DNA from: Clostridiales bacterium
Lineage (GTDB): Bacteria > Bacillota > Clostridia > Oscillospirales > Oscillospiraceae
Assembly (NCBI GenBank): GCA_029010715.1
Contig: JAQXKZ010000028.1
Span: 1 to 64,000 of the forward strand
DNA: 64,000 bases
Direction of reading: 5' to 3'
Position 1 is the first letter of the stretch. Every line of letters begins with the position of its first letter. The translations under genes and the position numbers were made by a program. Shown in pieces: positions 25,502-32,586 of this stretch. Under the pieces are notes generated by a model, which was given only the letters and a program-made list of their open reading frames with translations, was not told the DNA's origin and did not search any database.

Positions 25502-26014
25502 ATGGAGCTTATAGATTTGTATGATGGCAGCCGCGTCAGGACGGGCAGGACCGCCGAAAGGGGCTCCGCCATGCGTCCGGGCGAGTACTGCCTGGTGTCT
25601 CATCTCTGCCTGTTCAACGGCTGCGGAGAGCTGCTGGTGCAGCGCAGGAGCGTATATAAAGACCGCTACCCCGACTGCTGGGATGTATCGGCTGGCGGCT
25701 TTGTGCGCAGCGGCGAGGACGCGTCAGACGCCGCGCTCAGAGAGGCGCGGGAGGAGCTGGGCCTGAGTCTGGCGAAGGCTGAGCTGCGTTTTGTTCTGAC
25801 TGAGCCGTTCTCCTGCGTGTTCGACGACTTCTTTTTTGCGCGCCGGGAGCTGGACGTCTCCGGGCTGGAGCTGCAGAAGAGCGAGCTGTCCGCCGCAGCC
25901 TTTGCATCCGAAAGGGATGTGTTCGATATGCTGCGCTGCGGGAAGTTTGTCGATTACAGTGCCGAACTGCTGCGCCGTATCTTCGCGTTCGAACGTGCGC
26001 ACAGGGCAGAATAA
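25502..26014 (+). CDS. Nudix hydrolase, isopentenyl-diphosphate isomerase-like subgroup
   Basis: 170 aa. The opening MELIDLYDGSRVRTGRT and SHLCLFNGCGELLVQRRS are typical of the IDI-like Nudix group. The Nudix box GGFVRSGEDASD...REAREELGL satisfies GX5EX7REUXEEXGU. Such proteins hydrolyse nucleoside diphosphate-linked compounds; the substrate is not predictable. The ATG at 25502 has GGAG at 6 nt; an ATG at 25478 abuts its ribosome site. Stand-alone gene ended by a strong hairpin. Confidence 0.88.
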   Translation: MELIDLYDGSRVRTGRTAERGSAMRPGEYCLVSHLCLFNGCGELLVQRRSVYKDRYPDCWDVSAGGFVRSGEDASDAALREAREELGLSLAKAELRFVLTEPFSCVFDDFFFARRELDVSGLELQKSELSAAAFASERDVFDMLRCGKFVDYSAELLRRIFAFERAHRAE

Positions 26015-26056
26015 AATTTCCGGGGACAGGTCCAATACGCCTGTCCCCGGAAATTT
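26014..26056. terminator. terminator after the Nudix gene
   Basis: Perfect 17-bp stem (26014-26030 with 26040-26056; AAATTTCCGGGGACAGG arm). The stem ends themselves supply AAATTT/AAATTT tracts, so it can work in both directions. Confidence 0.8.
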
Positions 26057-26145
26057 GCGGAGAGAAATCCGAACTTCGGACCGGACAAGTCAATCTCCGG
26101 CTTACCTGCGATCAACCCGACCGGAAAAACGCTCCGCCTGAACAT

Positions 26146-26181
26146 TGCTTGTGCCCTGAGCCGCGGCTCAGGGCACAAGCA
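26146..26181. repeat. 36-bp perfect palindrome
   Basis: TGCTTGTGCCCTGAGCCG followed at once by its exact complement, centre at 26163/26164. It lies between convergent transcripts (Nudix plus, feo minus). It is most simply a terminator for the feo operon, but lacks a T-run and has no loop. Confidence 0.6.
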
Positions 26182-26267
26182 TACACGCCGCCTGATGTGT
26201 GTGTGGAAGGCTGAGCCTTGTAAGCCAAGCGGCCGGAGATGCGCGGGGAGGGACCTCAGGCGAAGAG

Positions 26268-26696
26268 TCACTTTTTTAAACAGGGCCTGCTGCTTACGGA
26301 GCGGAGGGTATAGCCGGTGGAGTCAATGAGCTTCTTCAGCGCGGCCTCGTCCAGAGACTCCTCGCTTATGACCCTCGCCGTACCGCTGCGGTGGGAGGAG
26401 CTGACCTTCCTGACCTTGAATGCGCCGCGTATCGCGTCGTTTATGTGGTTTTCGCACATACCGCACATCATCCCGTCAATCTTCAAATCTGTTTCATACA
26501 TGATTGTTTCACTGCGGTGTTCTTTGACCCGGCTGTGGCAGCTGCCCCGCATGGCGCAGTTGGAGCAGCCACAGCCGCAGAAGGATTTGCCGTGCCGCTT
26601 CTCCCGCACAAGATGTATTATTATGAGGGCAACTATGGCTATGAGTGCGATACAGATGAGAATCGTGGAAAGCCCGGCTGCAAGAGATTCAGGCAT
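26268..26696 (-). CDS. FeoB-associated Cys-rich membrane segment joined to an HMA metal-binding domain
   Basis: 142 aa. A short transmembrane helix (about 8-28) is followed by a basic stretch and GKSFCGCGCSNCAMRGSCH, the signature of the tiny Cys-rich proteins that accompany FeoB. From about residue 66 it continues without a stop into a heavy-metal-associated domain (KIDGMMCGMCENHINDAIR, with MCGMC as the CxxC). The ATG at 26696 follows AAAGGAGTG, 5 nt past the feoB stop; no ribosome site precedes the internal Met of the HMA part, so a true fusion is likely. Probable role: cytoplasmic-side metal relay for FeoB (inference). Confidence 0.8.
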   Translation of the reverse strand: MPESLAAGLSTILICIALIAIVALIIIHLVREKRHGKSFCGCGCSNCAMRGSCHSRVKEHRSETIMYETDLKIDGMMCGMCENHINDAIRGAFKVRKVSSSHRSGTARVISEESLDEAALKKLIDSTGYTLRSVSSRPCLKK

Positions 26697-26701
26697 GCAA
26701 A

Positions 26702-29152
26702 TCACTCCTTTACGAAAAATAATACCGATGCTGACCGGACAGGGTGCGCACAGACCCTGCCGGAGAGTCCGGAAGCTTCCCTGCAGGGCTTTACCAGCAT
26801 GAAGATAACGCCGGCGAGAGCGGCTGCTGCGAAGATCAGACCGGCTGCATTGACCTTGCCGGTGAGGAGAGAGCCGAACTGATTGACCATGAGGGCGCAG
26901 ATATAAGCGAAGCCGCACTGATAACCGATGGCGAACCAGGTCCATCGGGCGCTGTTCATCTCACGCCTGATAGCGCCGATAGCTGCGAAGCAGGGGGCGC
27001 AGAGAAGGTTGAACACCAGAAAAGAGTACGCGGTAACCGGGGTAAAGACAAGCGCAAGATTCTGATATACGGTGCCGTCGCCGCCGTTGTAAAGTATGCC
27101 GAGGGTGCCGACGATGTTTTCCTTGGCGACGAGGCCCGTGATGGAGGCGACAGCGGCCTGCCAATCGCCCCAGCCGAGGGGAGCGAAGATCCAGGAGATA
27201 GCGTTGCCGATGGCGGCGAGGATGGAATAGCTGATCTCGTCATCGGAGAGCATACGGAAGCTGCCGTCAACGAAGCCGAAGTAAGTGGTGAACCATATGA
27301 AAATGGTGGACAGCAGGATTATCGTACCGGCCTTCCTGATAAAGCTCCAGCCGCGTTCCCACATGGAACGCAGAACGTTGCCGGGGGTCGGCCAGTGGTA
27401 TGCGGGCAGCTCCATTACGAAAGGAGCGGGCTCACCGGAGAACATTCTGGTCTTTTTGAGCATGATGCCGGAGATGATGATGGCGGCCATGCCGACAAAA
27501 TATGCGGAGGTCGCGACCCATGCGGAGCCGTTGAAGATCGCGCCGGCGATCATGGCGATGAAGGGTACCTTTGCGCCGCAGGGGATGAAGGTCGTGGTCA
27601 TGATCGTCATACGGCGGTCACGTTCGTTTTCGATTGTACGGGATGCCATGACACCGGGGATACCGCAGCCGGTACCGATGAGCATGGGGATGAAGGATTT
27701 GCCGGAAAGACCGAACTTGCGGAAGACGCGGTCGAGAACGAAAGCGATACGTGACATGTAGCCGCAGGCCTCAAGAAAGGCCAGAAGCAGGAACAGGACC
27801 AGCATCTGTGGAACAAAGCCGAGGACCGCGCCCACGCCGGCGACGATACCGTCAAGGATAAGACCGCTGAGCCAGTCCGCGGTGTTGACGGCTTCAAGTG
27901 CGCCGCCGATCAGAACAGGGATACCGGGCACCCATACACCGTAGTCCGCGGGGTCGGGCTCCCCGCCGATTTCGGCGAGCGCTGCCAGGGCTGCCTCATA
28001 ATCCTCCATGGTGGCGGTCTCCTCGGCGACGGCCAGAGTCTCTTCATCTTCAACATTGTAGCTGAAGATACCGCCGGTGACCGCGCCGTTTTCTTCGACA
28101 CAGGCTTCATAGCCGTCCACGACGGCGGAGGCACTGCTCCACGCTTCGGAAACTTCGCCGTACTCTGCCGAGCCTATGCCGAACAGGTGCCAGCCGTCCC
28201 CGAACAGGCCGTCGTTTGCCCAGTCTGTAGCGGCGGCGCCGACGGTGACCATGGAGATGTAGTATACAAGGAACATTACCACGGCGAAGATCGGCAGTCC
28301 CAGCCAGCGGTTAGTGACTATACGGTCTATTTTGTCGGAGGGCGAGAGCCTGCCGGCGTCCTTTTTCTTATAGCAGCGCCTGATAATCTCAGCTATGCAG
28401 ACGTAACGCTCATTTGTGATTATACTTTCGGCATCGTCGTCGAGCTCCTCCTCGGCGGCCTTGATGTCGGCCTCGATATGAGCCATGACCCCGGGATCAA
28501 TGCTGAGTCTGGAGAGGACCTTGTCATCGCGCTCGAAGATCTTGACAGCGTACCATCGCTGCCGCGCTTCGGGCATGTCGTGCAGCGCGGCCTCCTCGAT
28601 GTGGGCGAACGCATGCTCAACCGGGCCTGAGAACCTGTGCATGGGAACGGTCCTGCCGTTCTCGGCCGCGTCTATGGCCGCCTCTGCCGCGCTCATGACG
28701 CCGTCTCCCCTGAGCGCGGAGATCTCAACTATCCTGCAGCCGAGCTCGCGGGACAGCTCCCCGACATTAATCTTATCGCCGTTCCTGCGGACGACGTCCA
28801 TCATGTTTATTGCAATGACCACGGGGATACCCAGCTCGGTCAGCTGAGTGGTCAGGTAGAGGTTGCGCTCGAGGTTGGTGCCGTCGATAATGTTAAGGAT
28901 GGCGTCGGGACGCTCGTCAATAAGGTAGTTACGGGCGACAAGCTCTTCAGGCGTATAGGGGGACAGAGAATATATACCGGGAAGGTCCATGATTACCACG
29001 TCGTCGTGCTTCTTAAGACGCCCTTCCTTCTTCTCAACGGTGACACCCGGCCAGTTGCCGACAAACTGATTGGAGCCGGTCAGCGCGTTGAACAGTGTTG
29101 TTTTACCGCAGTTTGGGTTGCCCGCAAGGGCAATTTTGATCTGCCTATCCAT
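26702..29152 (-). CDS. feoB: ferrous iron transporter B, with extracytoplasmic insertion
   Basis: 816 aa; common FeoB is about 660-780. The N-terminal G domain has G1 GNPNCGKT (11-18), DLPG and NMMD, followed by the GDI-like helical region. The membrane part contains both Gate motifs (IPMLIGTGCGIPGVMASRTI region; the second near GWGDWQAAVASITG). About 100 residues (roughly 305-412), rich in Glu/Ala/Gly, are inserted between the first and second TM helices and should face outside. Imports Fe2+. Lies downstream of two feoA genes under DtxR-type control. The last 30 residues overlap the ribosome site of the next gene. Confidence 0.96.
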   Translation of the reverse strand: MDRQIKIALAGNPNCGKTTLFNALTGSNQFVGNWPGVTVEKKEGRLKKHDDVVIMDLPGIYSLSPYTPEELVARNYLIDERPDAILNIIDGTNLERNLYLTTQLTELGIPVVIAINMMDVVRRNGDKINVGELSRELGCRIVEISALRGDGVMSAAEAAIDAAENGRTVPMHRFSGPVEHAFAHIEEAALHDMPEARQRWYAVKIFERDDKVLSRLSIDPGVMAHIEADIKAAEEELDDDAESIITNERYVCIAEIIRRCYKKKDAGRLSPSDKIDRIVTNRWLGLPIFAVVMFLVYYISMVTVGAAATDWANDGLFGDGWHLFGIGSAEYGEVSEAWSSASAVVDGYEACVEENGAVTGGIFSYNVEDEETLAVAEETATMEDYEAALAALAEIGGEPDPADYGVWVPGIPVLIGGALEAVNTADWLSGLILDGIVAGVGAVLGFVPQMLVLFLLLAFLEACGYMSRIAFVLDRVFRKFGLSGKSFIPMLIGTGCGIPGVMASRTIENERDRRMTIMTTTFIPCGAKVPFIAMIAGAIFNGSAWVATSAYFVGMAAIIISGIMLKKTRMFSGEPAPFVMELPAYHWPTPGNVLRSMWERGWSFIRKAGTIILLSTIFIWFTTYFGFVDGSFRMLSDDEISYSILAAIGNAISWIFAPLGWGDWQAAVASITGLVAKENIVGTLGILYNGGDGTVYQNLALVFTPVTAYSFLVFNLLCAPCFAAIGAIRREMNSARWTWFAIGYQCGFAYICALMVNQFGSLLTGKVNAAGLIFAAAALAGVIFMLVKPCREASGLSGRVCAHPVRSASVLFFVKE

Positions 29153-29171
29153 GTTTTTTACTGCTCCTTTC

Positions 29172-29189
29172 GGTTAAAGGCATTTAACC
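29172..29189. promoter_or_regulatory. DtxR/MntR-type operator before feoB
   Basis: GGTTAAAGGCATTTAACC, an 18-bp inverted repeat matching the pattern RGTTAA-N6-TTAACY shared with four sites upstream of feoA and the regulator gene. It lies between feoA and feoB, so feoB may have its own metal-controlled start. Confidence 0.6.
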
Positions 29190-29237
29190 TACCTGTAAAA
29201 AATAAATACTGATTAAGAGTTTTTTGAAGTTCCGGTA

Positions 29238-29459
29238 TTACAGGACTTCAATCATTTCGGTGTCAGCTTTACGCAGGCTCAGCTCGTAGCCGCGTACGGT
29301 GACCTCCATAGGATCGCCCAGCGGGGCGACCTTGCGCACACAGACCTCGGTACCCCTGGTTATTCCCATGTCCATGATGCGCCGCTTCACAGGACCTTCG
29401 CCGTGCAGCTTTACAACTGTGGCAGTTTCGCCTATTCTGACTTCACGCAGTGTTTTCAT
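29238..29459 (-). CDS. feoA: FeoA domain protein (second copy in operon)
   Basis: 73 aa SH3-like FeoA. Features: LREVRIGETATVVKLHGEG, RRIMDMGITRGTEV and YELSLRKADTEMIEV. FeoA proteins bind the cytoplasmic face of FeoB and are needed for Fe2+ uptake. AAGGAGAGG precedes the ATG. It lies 85 nt upstream of feoB. Confidence 0.94.
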   Translation of the reverse strand: MKTLREVRIGETATVVKLHGEGPVKRRIMDMGITRGTEVCVRKVAPLGDPMEVTVRGYELSLRKADTEMIEVL

Positions 29460-29577
29460 TCTTTCCTCTCCTTTTTATATATTCTCATACCGGGACCTGA
29501 TAAAATGCTTCCGGGCCATTTTACGGCGTCGTGGGCGCGCCGGTCTTTGCGCGGAAGGTGATGACGCGCGCAGAGTC

Positions 29578-29790
29578 TCAAATCATGATTCTGCGGGCCA
29601 TTTCCTCACTTATCGCGACTCTGGACTCCTTGACCCTGACGATAATGTTGCCGTTCATCGCGGCCACGACCGTCACCGCTCCTCCGGCGACAAAGCCCAG
29701 AGCTTCGAGATGCTTCCTGATCTCCGGGCTTCCGCCGACTTTTCGTATGAGGTTCTCCTCTCCGGTGTTTGCGAGTGCCAGCGGCATCAT
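29578..29790 (-). CDS. feoA: FeoA domain protein (first copy in operon)
   Basis: 70 aa SH3-like FeoA paralogue: MPLALANTGEENLIRKVGG, RKHLEALGFVAGGAVTVV, ESRVAISEEMARRIMI. The MPLALA...G opening is typical of the FeoA copy that leads clostridial feo operons. Two successive ATGs follow GAAGG; the first is used. First gene of feoA-feoA-feoB-Cys/HMA. Confidence 0.92.
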   Translation of the reverse strand: MMPLALANTGEENLIRKVGGSPEIRKHLEALGFVAGGAVTVVAAMNGNIIVRVKESRVAISEEMARRIMI

Positions 29791-29808
29791 TTACCTTCAC
29801 GCCTTTCA

Positions 29809-29826
29809 GGTTAGCTGCATTTAACT
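29809..29826. promoter_or_regulatory. DtxR/MntR-type operator, feo leader
   Basis: GGTTAGCTGCATTTAACT, 18 bp, partial dyad of the same family, 19 bp before the first feoA start. Confidence 0.45.
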
Positions 29827-29886
29827 GTGGCAGCCGTAAATTGGCTGAAACGCTCAGTGCATGCCGTACGATGACTTGCATCAGCT

Positions 29887-29904
29887 GGTTAAGCATTTCT
29901 AACT
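29887..29904. promoter_or_regulatory. DtxR/MntR-type operator
   Basis: GGTTAAGCATTTCTAACT, 18 bp. It begins 24 bp before the start of the next copy and shares TCTAACT with it. Confidence 0.5.
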
Positions 29905-29910
29905 GTGCAT

Positions 29911-29939
29911 AGTTTAACATCTCTAACTTCACATGTCAA
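29911..29939 (-). promoter_or_regulatory. feo promoter with overlapping operator
   Basis: On the minus strand TTGACA (29934-29939), 17 bp, TAAACT (29911-29916). Operator copy AGTTTAACATCTCTAACT (29911-29928) covers the -10 box and most of the spacer, which fits iron-dependent repression by steric block. Confidence 0.7.
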
Positions 29940-29976
29940 GACTTATTTCCGATTTATTTAAAGCGCTTGCTTTTTT

Positions 29977-29994
29977 GGTTATACTGTGTTAACT
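29977..29994. promoter_or_regulatory. DtxR/MntR-type operator at the regulator gene
   Basis: GGTTATACTGTGTTAACT, 18 bp, overlapping a TATACT box (29980-29985) in front of the regulator at 30035. It suggests autoregulation. Confidence 0.5.
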
Positions 29995-30034
29995 TTGATA
30001 AAAATAACTACAGGAAAGCTGGTGTCTTTTAACT

Positions 30035-30412
30035 ATGGCTATCCAAAAAGCTGCGGAAGACTATCTGGAAGCAATGCTGATGATGAAGGAAAGGCTCGGA
30101 TATATCCGCTCCATCGACGTTGCGGCACAGTTGAACGTCACAAAGCCAAGCGTCAGCTACGCCACAAAGCGCCTCAGGGAAAGCGGACATATCACCATGG
30201 ACCGCGAAGGTCTGATTACCCTGACGGAAAGCGGGATGAAGATAGCCTCGGAAATGCTCAAACGGCATAAGACGCTGACGAAGTTTCTTATCACTCTCGG
30301 CGTGGATGAAAAGGTCGCGCAGGAAGACGCCTGTAAGCTTGAGCATGACCTGAGTCAGGAATCGTTTGATGCGATATGCGCGCATGCGCTCAGGACCGTC
30401 GAAGAGCTATGA
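30035..30412 (+). CDS. DtxR/MntR family metal-dependent repressor
   Basis: 125 aa, the short form without an SH3 domain, like MntR. Winged HTH with YIRSIDVAAQLNVTKPSVSYATKRL (about 23-47) and a dimerisation/metal helix region. Likely metal ligands line up with MntR: D9 and E12 in AEDYLEAM, the His in KRHKTLTKF, and Glu/His in DACKLEHDL. Divergent from feoA, with operator-like repeats at both starts, so the role is repression of feo by Fe2+ (or Mn2+) plus self-control. The ATG lies just after a TTTTAACT half-site; its ribosome site is weak (AGCTGG). Confidence 0.9.
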   Translation: MAIQKAAEDYLEAMLMMKERLGYIRSIDVAAQLNVTKPSVSYATKRLRESGHITMDREGLITLTESGMKIASEMLKRHKTLTKFLITLGVDEKVAQEDACKLEHDLSQESFDAICAHALRTVEEL

Positions 30413-30417
30413 ACGCA

Positions 30418-30452
30418 AAAAGAGGCGAACGGATTGTTCCGTTCGCCTCTTT
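30418..30452. terminator. bidirectional terminator
   Basis: AAAGAGGCGAACGGA / TCCGTTCGCCTCTTT 15-bp stem with a 4-nt loop and A/T flanks. It lies between the convergent regulator and AI-2E-type gene. Confidence 0.85.
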
Positions 30453-30471
30453 ATTTCATGTGCTTTCCAAA

Positions 30472-31611
30472 TCATATTTTTCCGGTATCCCTCGAGCGGA
30501 CAAATTCCGTGACAAGCGCATATATGACAGCGAAGATGGGGACCCCGAGCAGCATGCCGAGTATGCCGAAGGCGCTGCCGCCTATGGTGACTGCCGCGAG
30601 CACCCAGAGACCCGGCAGCCCGACGGATTTGCCGACGATCCTGGGATAGATCAGATTACCCTCTATCTGCTGCAGTATCACAAGGAAAACCACGAACCAG
30701 AACGCTTTGAGCGGGCTTATGAACACAATGAGGAAAGCGCCGGTTATCGCGCCGATCCATGCGCCGAATATCGGGATCAGCGCGGTGAAACATATCACGA
30801 AGGAAATGACAAGGGGATATGGCAGACGGAAAATCGCCATACCTATAAAGCAGAGCACTCCGAGAATGAAGGCGTCCGTTACCTGACCGGTAATGAAGCG
30901 CGAGAAGGTGTTGCCGATAAGCCCCGTCAGACGCAGAAAGCGATCGGCTTTATCGGCTCTCACAAGGGCGTATATCAGTTTTCGGCTGCTTCCGGCAAGC
31001 TTTTCCTTCTGAGCGAGAATATATACGGAGAATATCAGCGCCAGAACTGTTTTGACGACGGCCGACACGATTGAAACCGTGAGATCGGCGGCCTTGCCGA
31101 AGATGTATTCGCCGTTTTCGCTCAGAAGGCTGCTTATGCTCTGAATAAGCTGATCCGTGTCGAGGGTAAGAATCGGAAGCACTATGTTATGCTGAGCGAA
31201 GAATGTGCTTATTGAGTTCCACCAGTTTTCCAGCTGGGCCATCGCGGCCGGCAGCTTGGCCGAAAAGCCTGAGACAGTGGTTCTGATCTGCGGGATAAGT
31301 ACGAAAAACACCGCCGATATTGTCCCCAGAAACAGCAGCACGCTCAAGGTCAGGCAGACCGGCCTCCGGAGCTTTTCGCAGAGCCTGCCCTTGCTCCGTC
31401 TGAAGAGCTTCGTCCATGCGCGCTCCAGAGGACACATTATAAGGTTGAGCACGAAGGCCAGACACAATCCGATCAGGAGGGGCGAAAGCACCGAAAGCAG
31501 TGCCGACAGTATACTTCCGACCTGCTCAATGTTGTGCAGCACCCAGTACAGCACAAGCGCGAAAGTGATTATCAGTAATATGCGTTTTATATTCTTCTTG
31601 TTCAGCTCCAA
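30472..31611 (-). CDS. AI-2E/YtvI family membrane permease
   Basis: About 379 aa, seven to eight TM helices, with the family pattern: paired helices at the N-terminus (RILLIITFALVLYWVL), a long extracytoplasmic segment (about 135-190), then LPYPLVISFVICFTALIPIFGAWIGA and QQIEGNLIYPRIVGKSVGLP near the C-terminus. Members include the AI-2 exporter TqsA and Na+/H+-type exchangers; the substrate is open. I prefer a TTG start at 31611 (LELNKKNIK), because GGGAG lies 8 nt upstream; an ATG at 31647 adds 12 residues but lacks a ribosome site. Confidence 0.88.
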   Translation of the reverse strand: MELNKKNIKRILLIITFALVLYWVLHNIEQVGSILSALLSVLSPLLIGLCLAFVLNLIMCPLERAWTKLFRRSKGRLCEKLRRPVCLTLSVLLFLGTISAVFFVLIPQIRTTVSGFSAKLPAAMAQLENWWNSISTFFAQHNIVLPILTLDTDQLIQSISSLLSENGEYIFGKAADLTVSIVSAVVKTVLALIFSVYILAQKEKLAGSSRKLIYALVRADKADRFLRLTGLIGNTFSRFITGQVTDAFILGVLCFIGMAIFRLPYPLVISFVICFTALIPIFGAWIGAITGAFLIVFISPLKAFWFVVFLVILQQIEGNLIYPRIVGKSVGLPGLWVLAAVTIGGSAFGILGMLLGVPIFAVIYALVTEFVRSRDTGKI

Positions 31612-31831
31612 TTGCAACACTCCCGGATAAAATGATGTTTTATTCATTATACCATCTGCACTGTTAATAAACAGTTAAGTATGGAAAAGATATGTAACAT
31701 TTGTTTGAACATATACGGAAAAACCGGCAGAAGCGGGAGTTCTGCTTTCCGGCCTTCCCGGGCGGCGCCTGAAAAGCAGCGTGCTTTTTGACCTTTGCAT
31801 GTTTACAAAATTTTCACAGCAGTTTCAGAAT

Positions 31832-31860
31832 TTGTTCAGCAATATATGGTAAATTATATC
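31832..31860 (+). promoter_or_regulatory. candidate promoter of a non-coding RNA
   Basis: TTGTTC, 17 bp, TATATC, immediately before the hairpin-rich segment at 31861-32045. Moderate match only. Confidence 0.4.
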
Positions 31861-32045
31861 CAGCGAAAGTCGTAAGCCAAGCGACGCGCAGCGCGAGGTC
31901 TGCCCCTGTGCAGGACTGATGCCCGGGAAATGCCCGGGATAAGCCTACGGCCCTGCATCTTTTGGCAAGGTCAGATCCGGCGGTTTACCATAGATAACAC
32001 TTGAGCGTAGTCCAAAAAGGCGGACTGCGCTCAAGACAATTTTAA
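31861..32045 (+). ncRNA. candidate structured RNA of unknown class
   Basis: About 185 nt without an ORF but full of pairing. TGCAGG (31909-31914) pairs with CCTGCA (31952-31957), enclosing CCCGGG-N5-CCCGGG (31922-31938). It ends in a 14-bp hairpin CTTGAGCGTAGTCC / GGACTGCGCTCAAG (32000-32035), then ACAATTTTAA. An outer TATGGTAAA (31845-31853) also matches TTTACCATA (31984-31992), which would make a closed 6S-like stem if transcription begins earlier. I could not match it to tmRNA, SRP RNA, RNase P or a known riboswitch core. Confidence 0.4.
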
Positions 32046-32438
32046 GGCATTTCGGCTGCCTGCGCCGTATACCGGCGCAGGCAGCTTTTTGTCCAGCAGC
32101 ACCCTGCCGAGGCAGAGGCAGCGGCTGCGCTCGCTTCTGCTCAGATGCAGGTTCTCCCGCTCCCGGGCGGGATTTGCGCAGAGCAGGTGCAACCCGCCGG
32201 CATAGTCCTCGCACCACTGACGGCAATATACTTTTCCGCGATACAAAAACAGCCCGGCCTCCATCTCCGCCGGAGTCTGCCTGCGGCTGATGTATACGCG
32301 CTCGCCGCGGCGTATGTACGGCTCCATCGTATCGTCGTCGTGGATTATGCACATGTCAGCCGCCGCCGGAACGGCGGCGCCGCGTTCTATCAGGTCGTAA
32401 TCGTCAGGCGTTTTCCTCGCCCCCTTTATTATAGTCAC
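32031..32438 (-). CDS. S24 (LexA/CI C-terminal)-like protein without HTH
   Basis: Up to 135 aa. It resembles the peptidase half of LexA/CI-type repressors: DDTMEPYIRRGERVYISRR aligns with the GDSMEPTI...G block, followed by GLFLYRGKVYCRQWCED. The catalytic Ser position is Thr (DTMEP) and the Lys position appears to be Arg (CRQW), so self-cleavage is doubtful. No DNA-binding domain precedes it. The start is uncertain: a GTG at 32438 lies inside a TATAAT-like sequence and lacks a ribosome site. GACTAA and TTAGTC repeats (about 32437-32465) flank the promoter and look like an operator. Confidence 0.65.
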   Translation of the reverse strand: MTIIKGARKTPDDYDLIERGAAVPAAADMCIIHDDDTMEPYIRRGERVYISRRQTPAEMEAGLFLYRGKVYCRQWCEDYAGGLHLLCANPARERENLHLSRSERSRCLCLGRVLLDKKLPAPVYGAGSRNALKLS

Positions 32439-32586
32439 AGACTAAACCACAATCATAGCTTAGTCAACATCCCGCCGCTTATAATTTGTAAAATTTTAAA
32501 TAAGAATTAATAATTGGTCTTGGCAAATGCGAATGCCGTGATAAAATATATTAAGTTATTTTAATATCCAAAAAGGCGGTGCTCCT

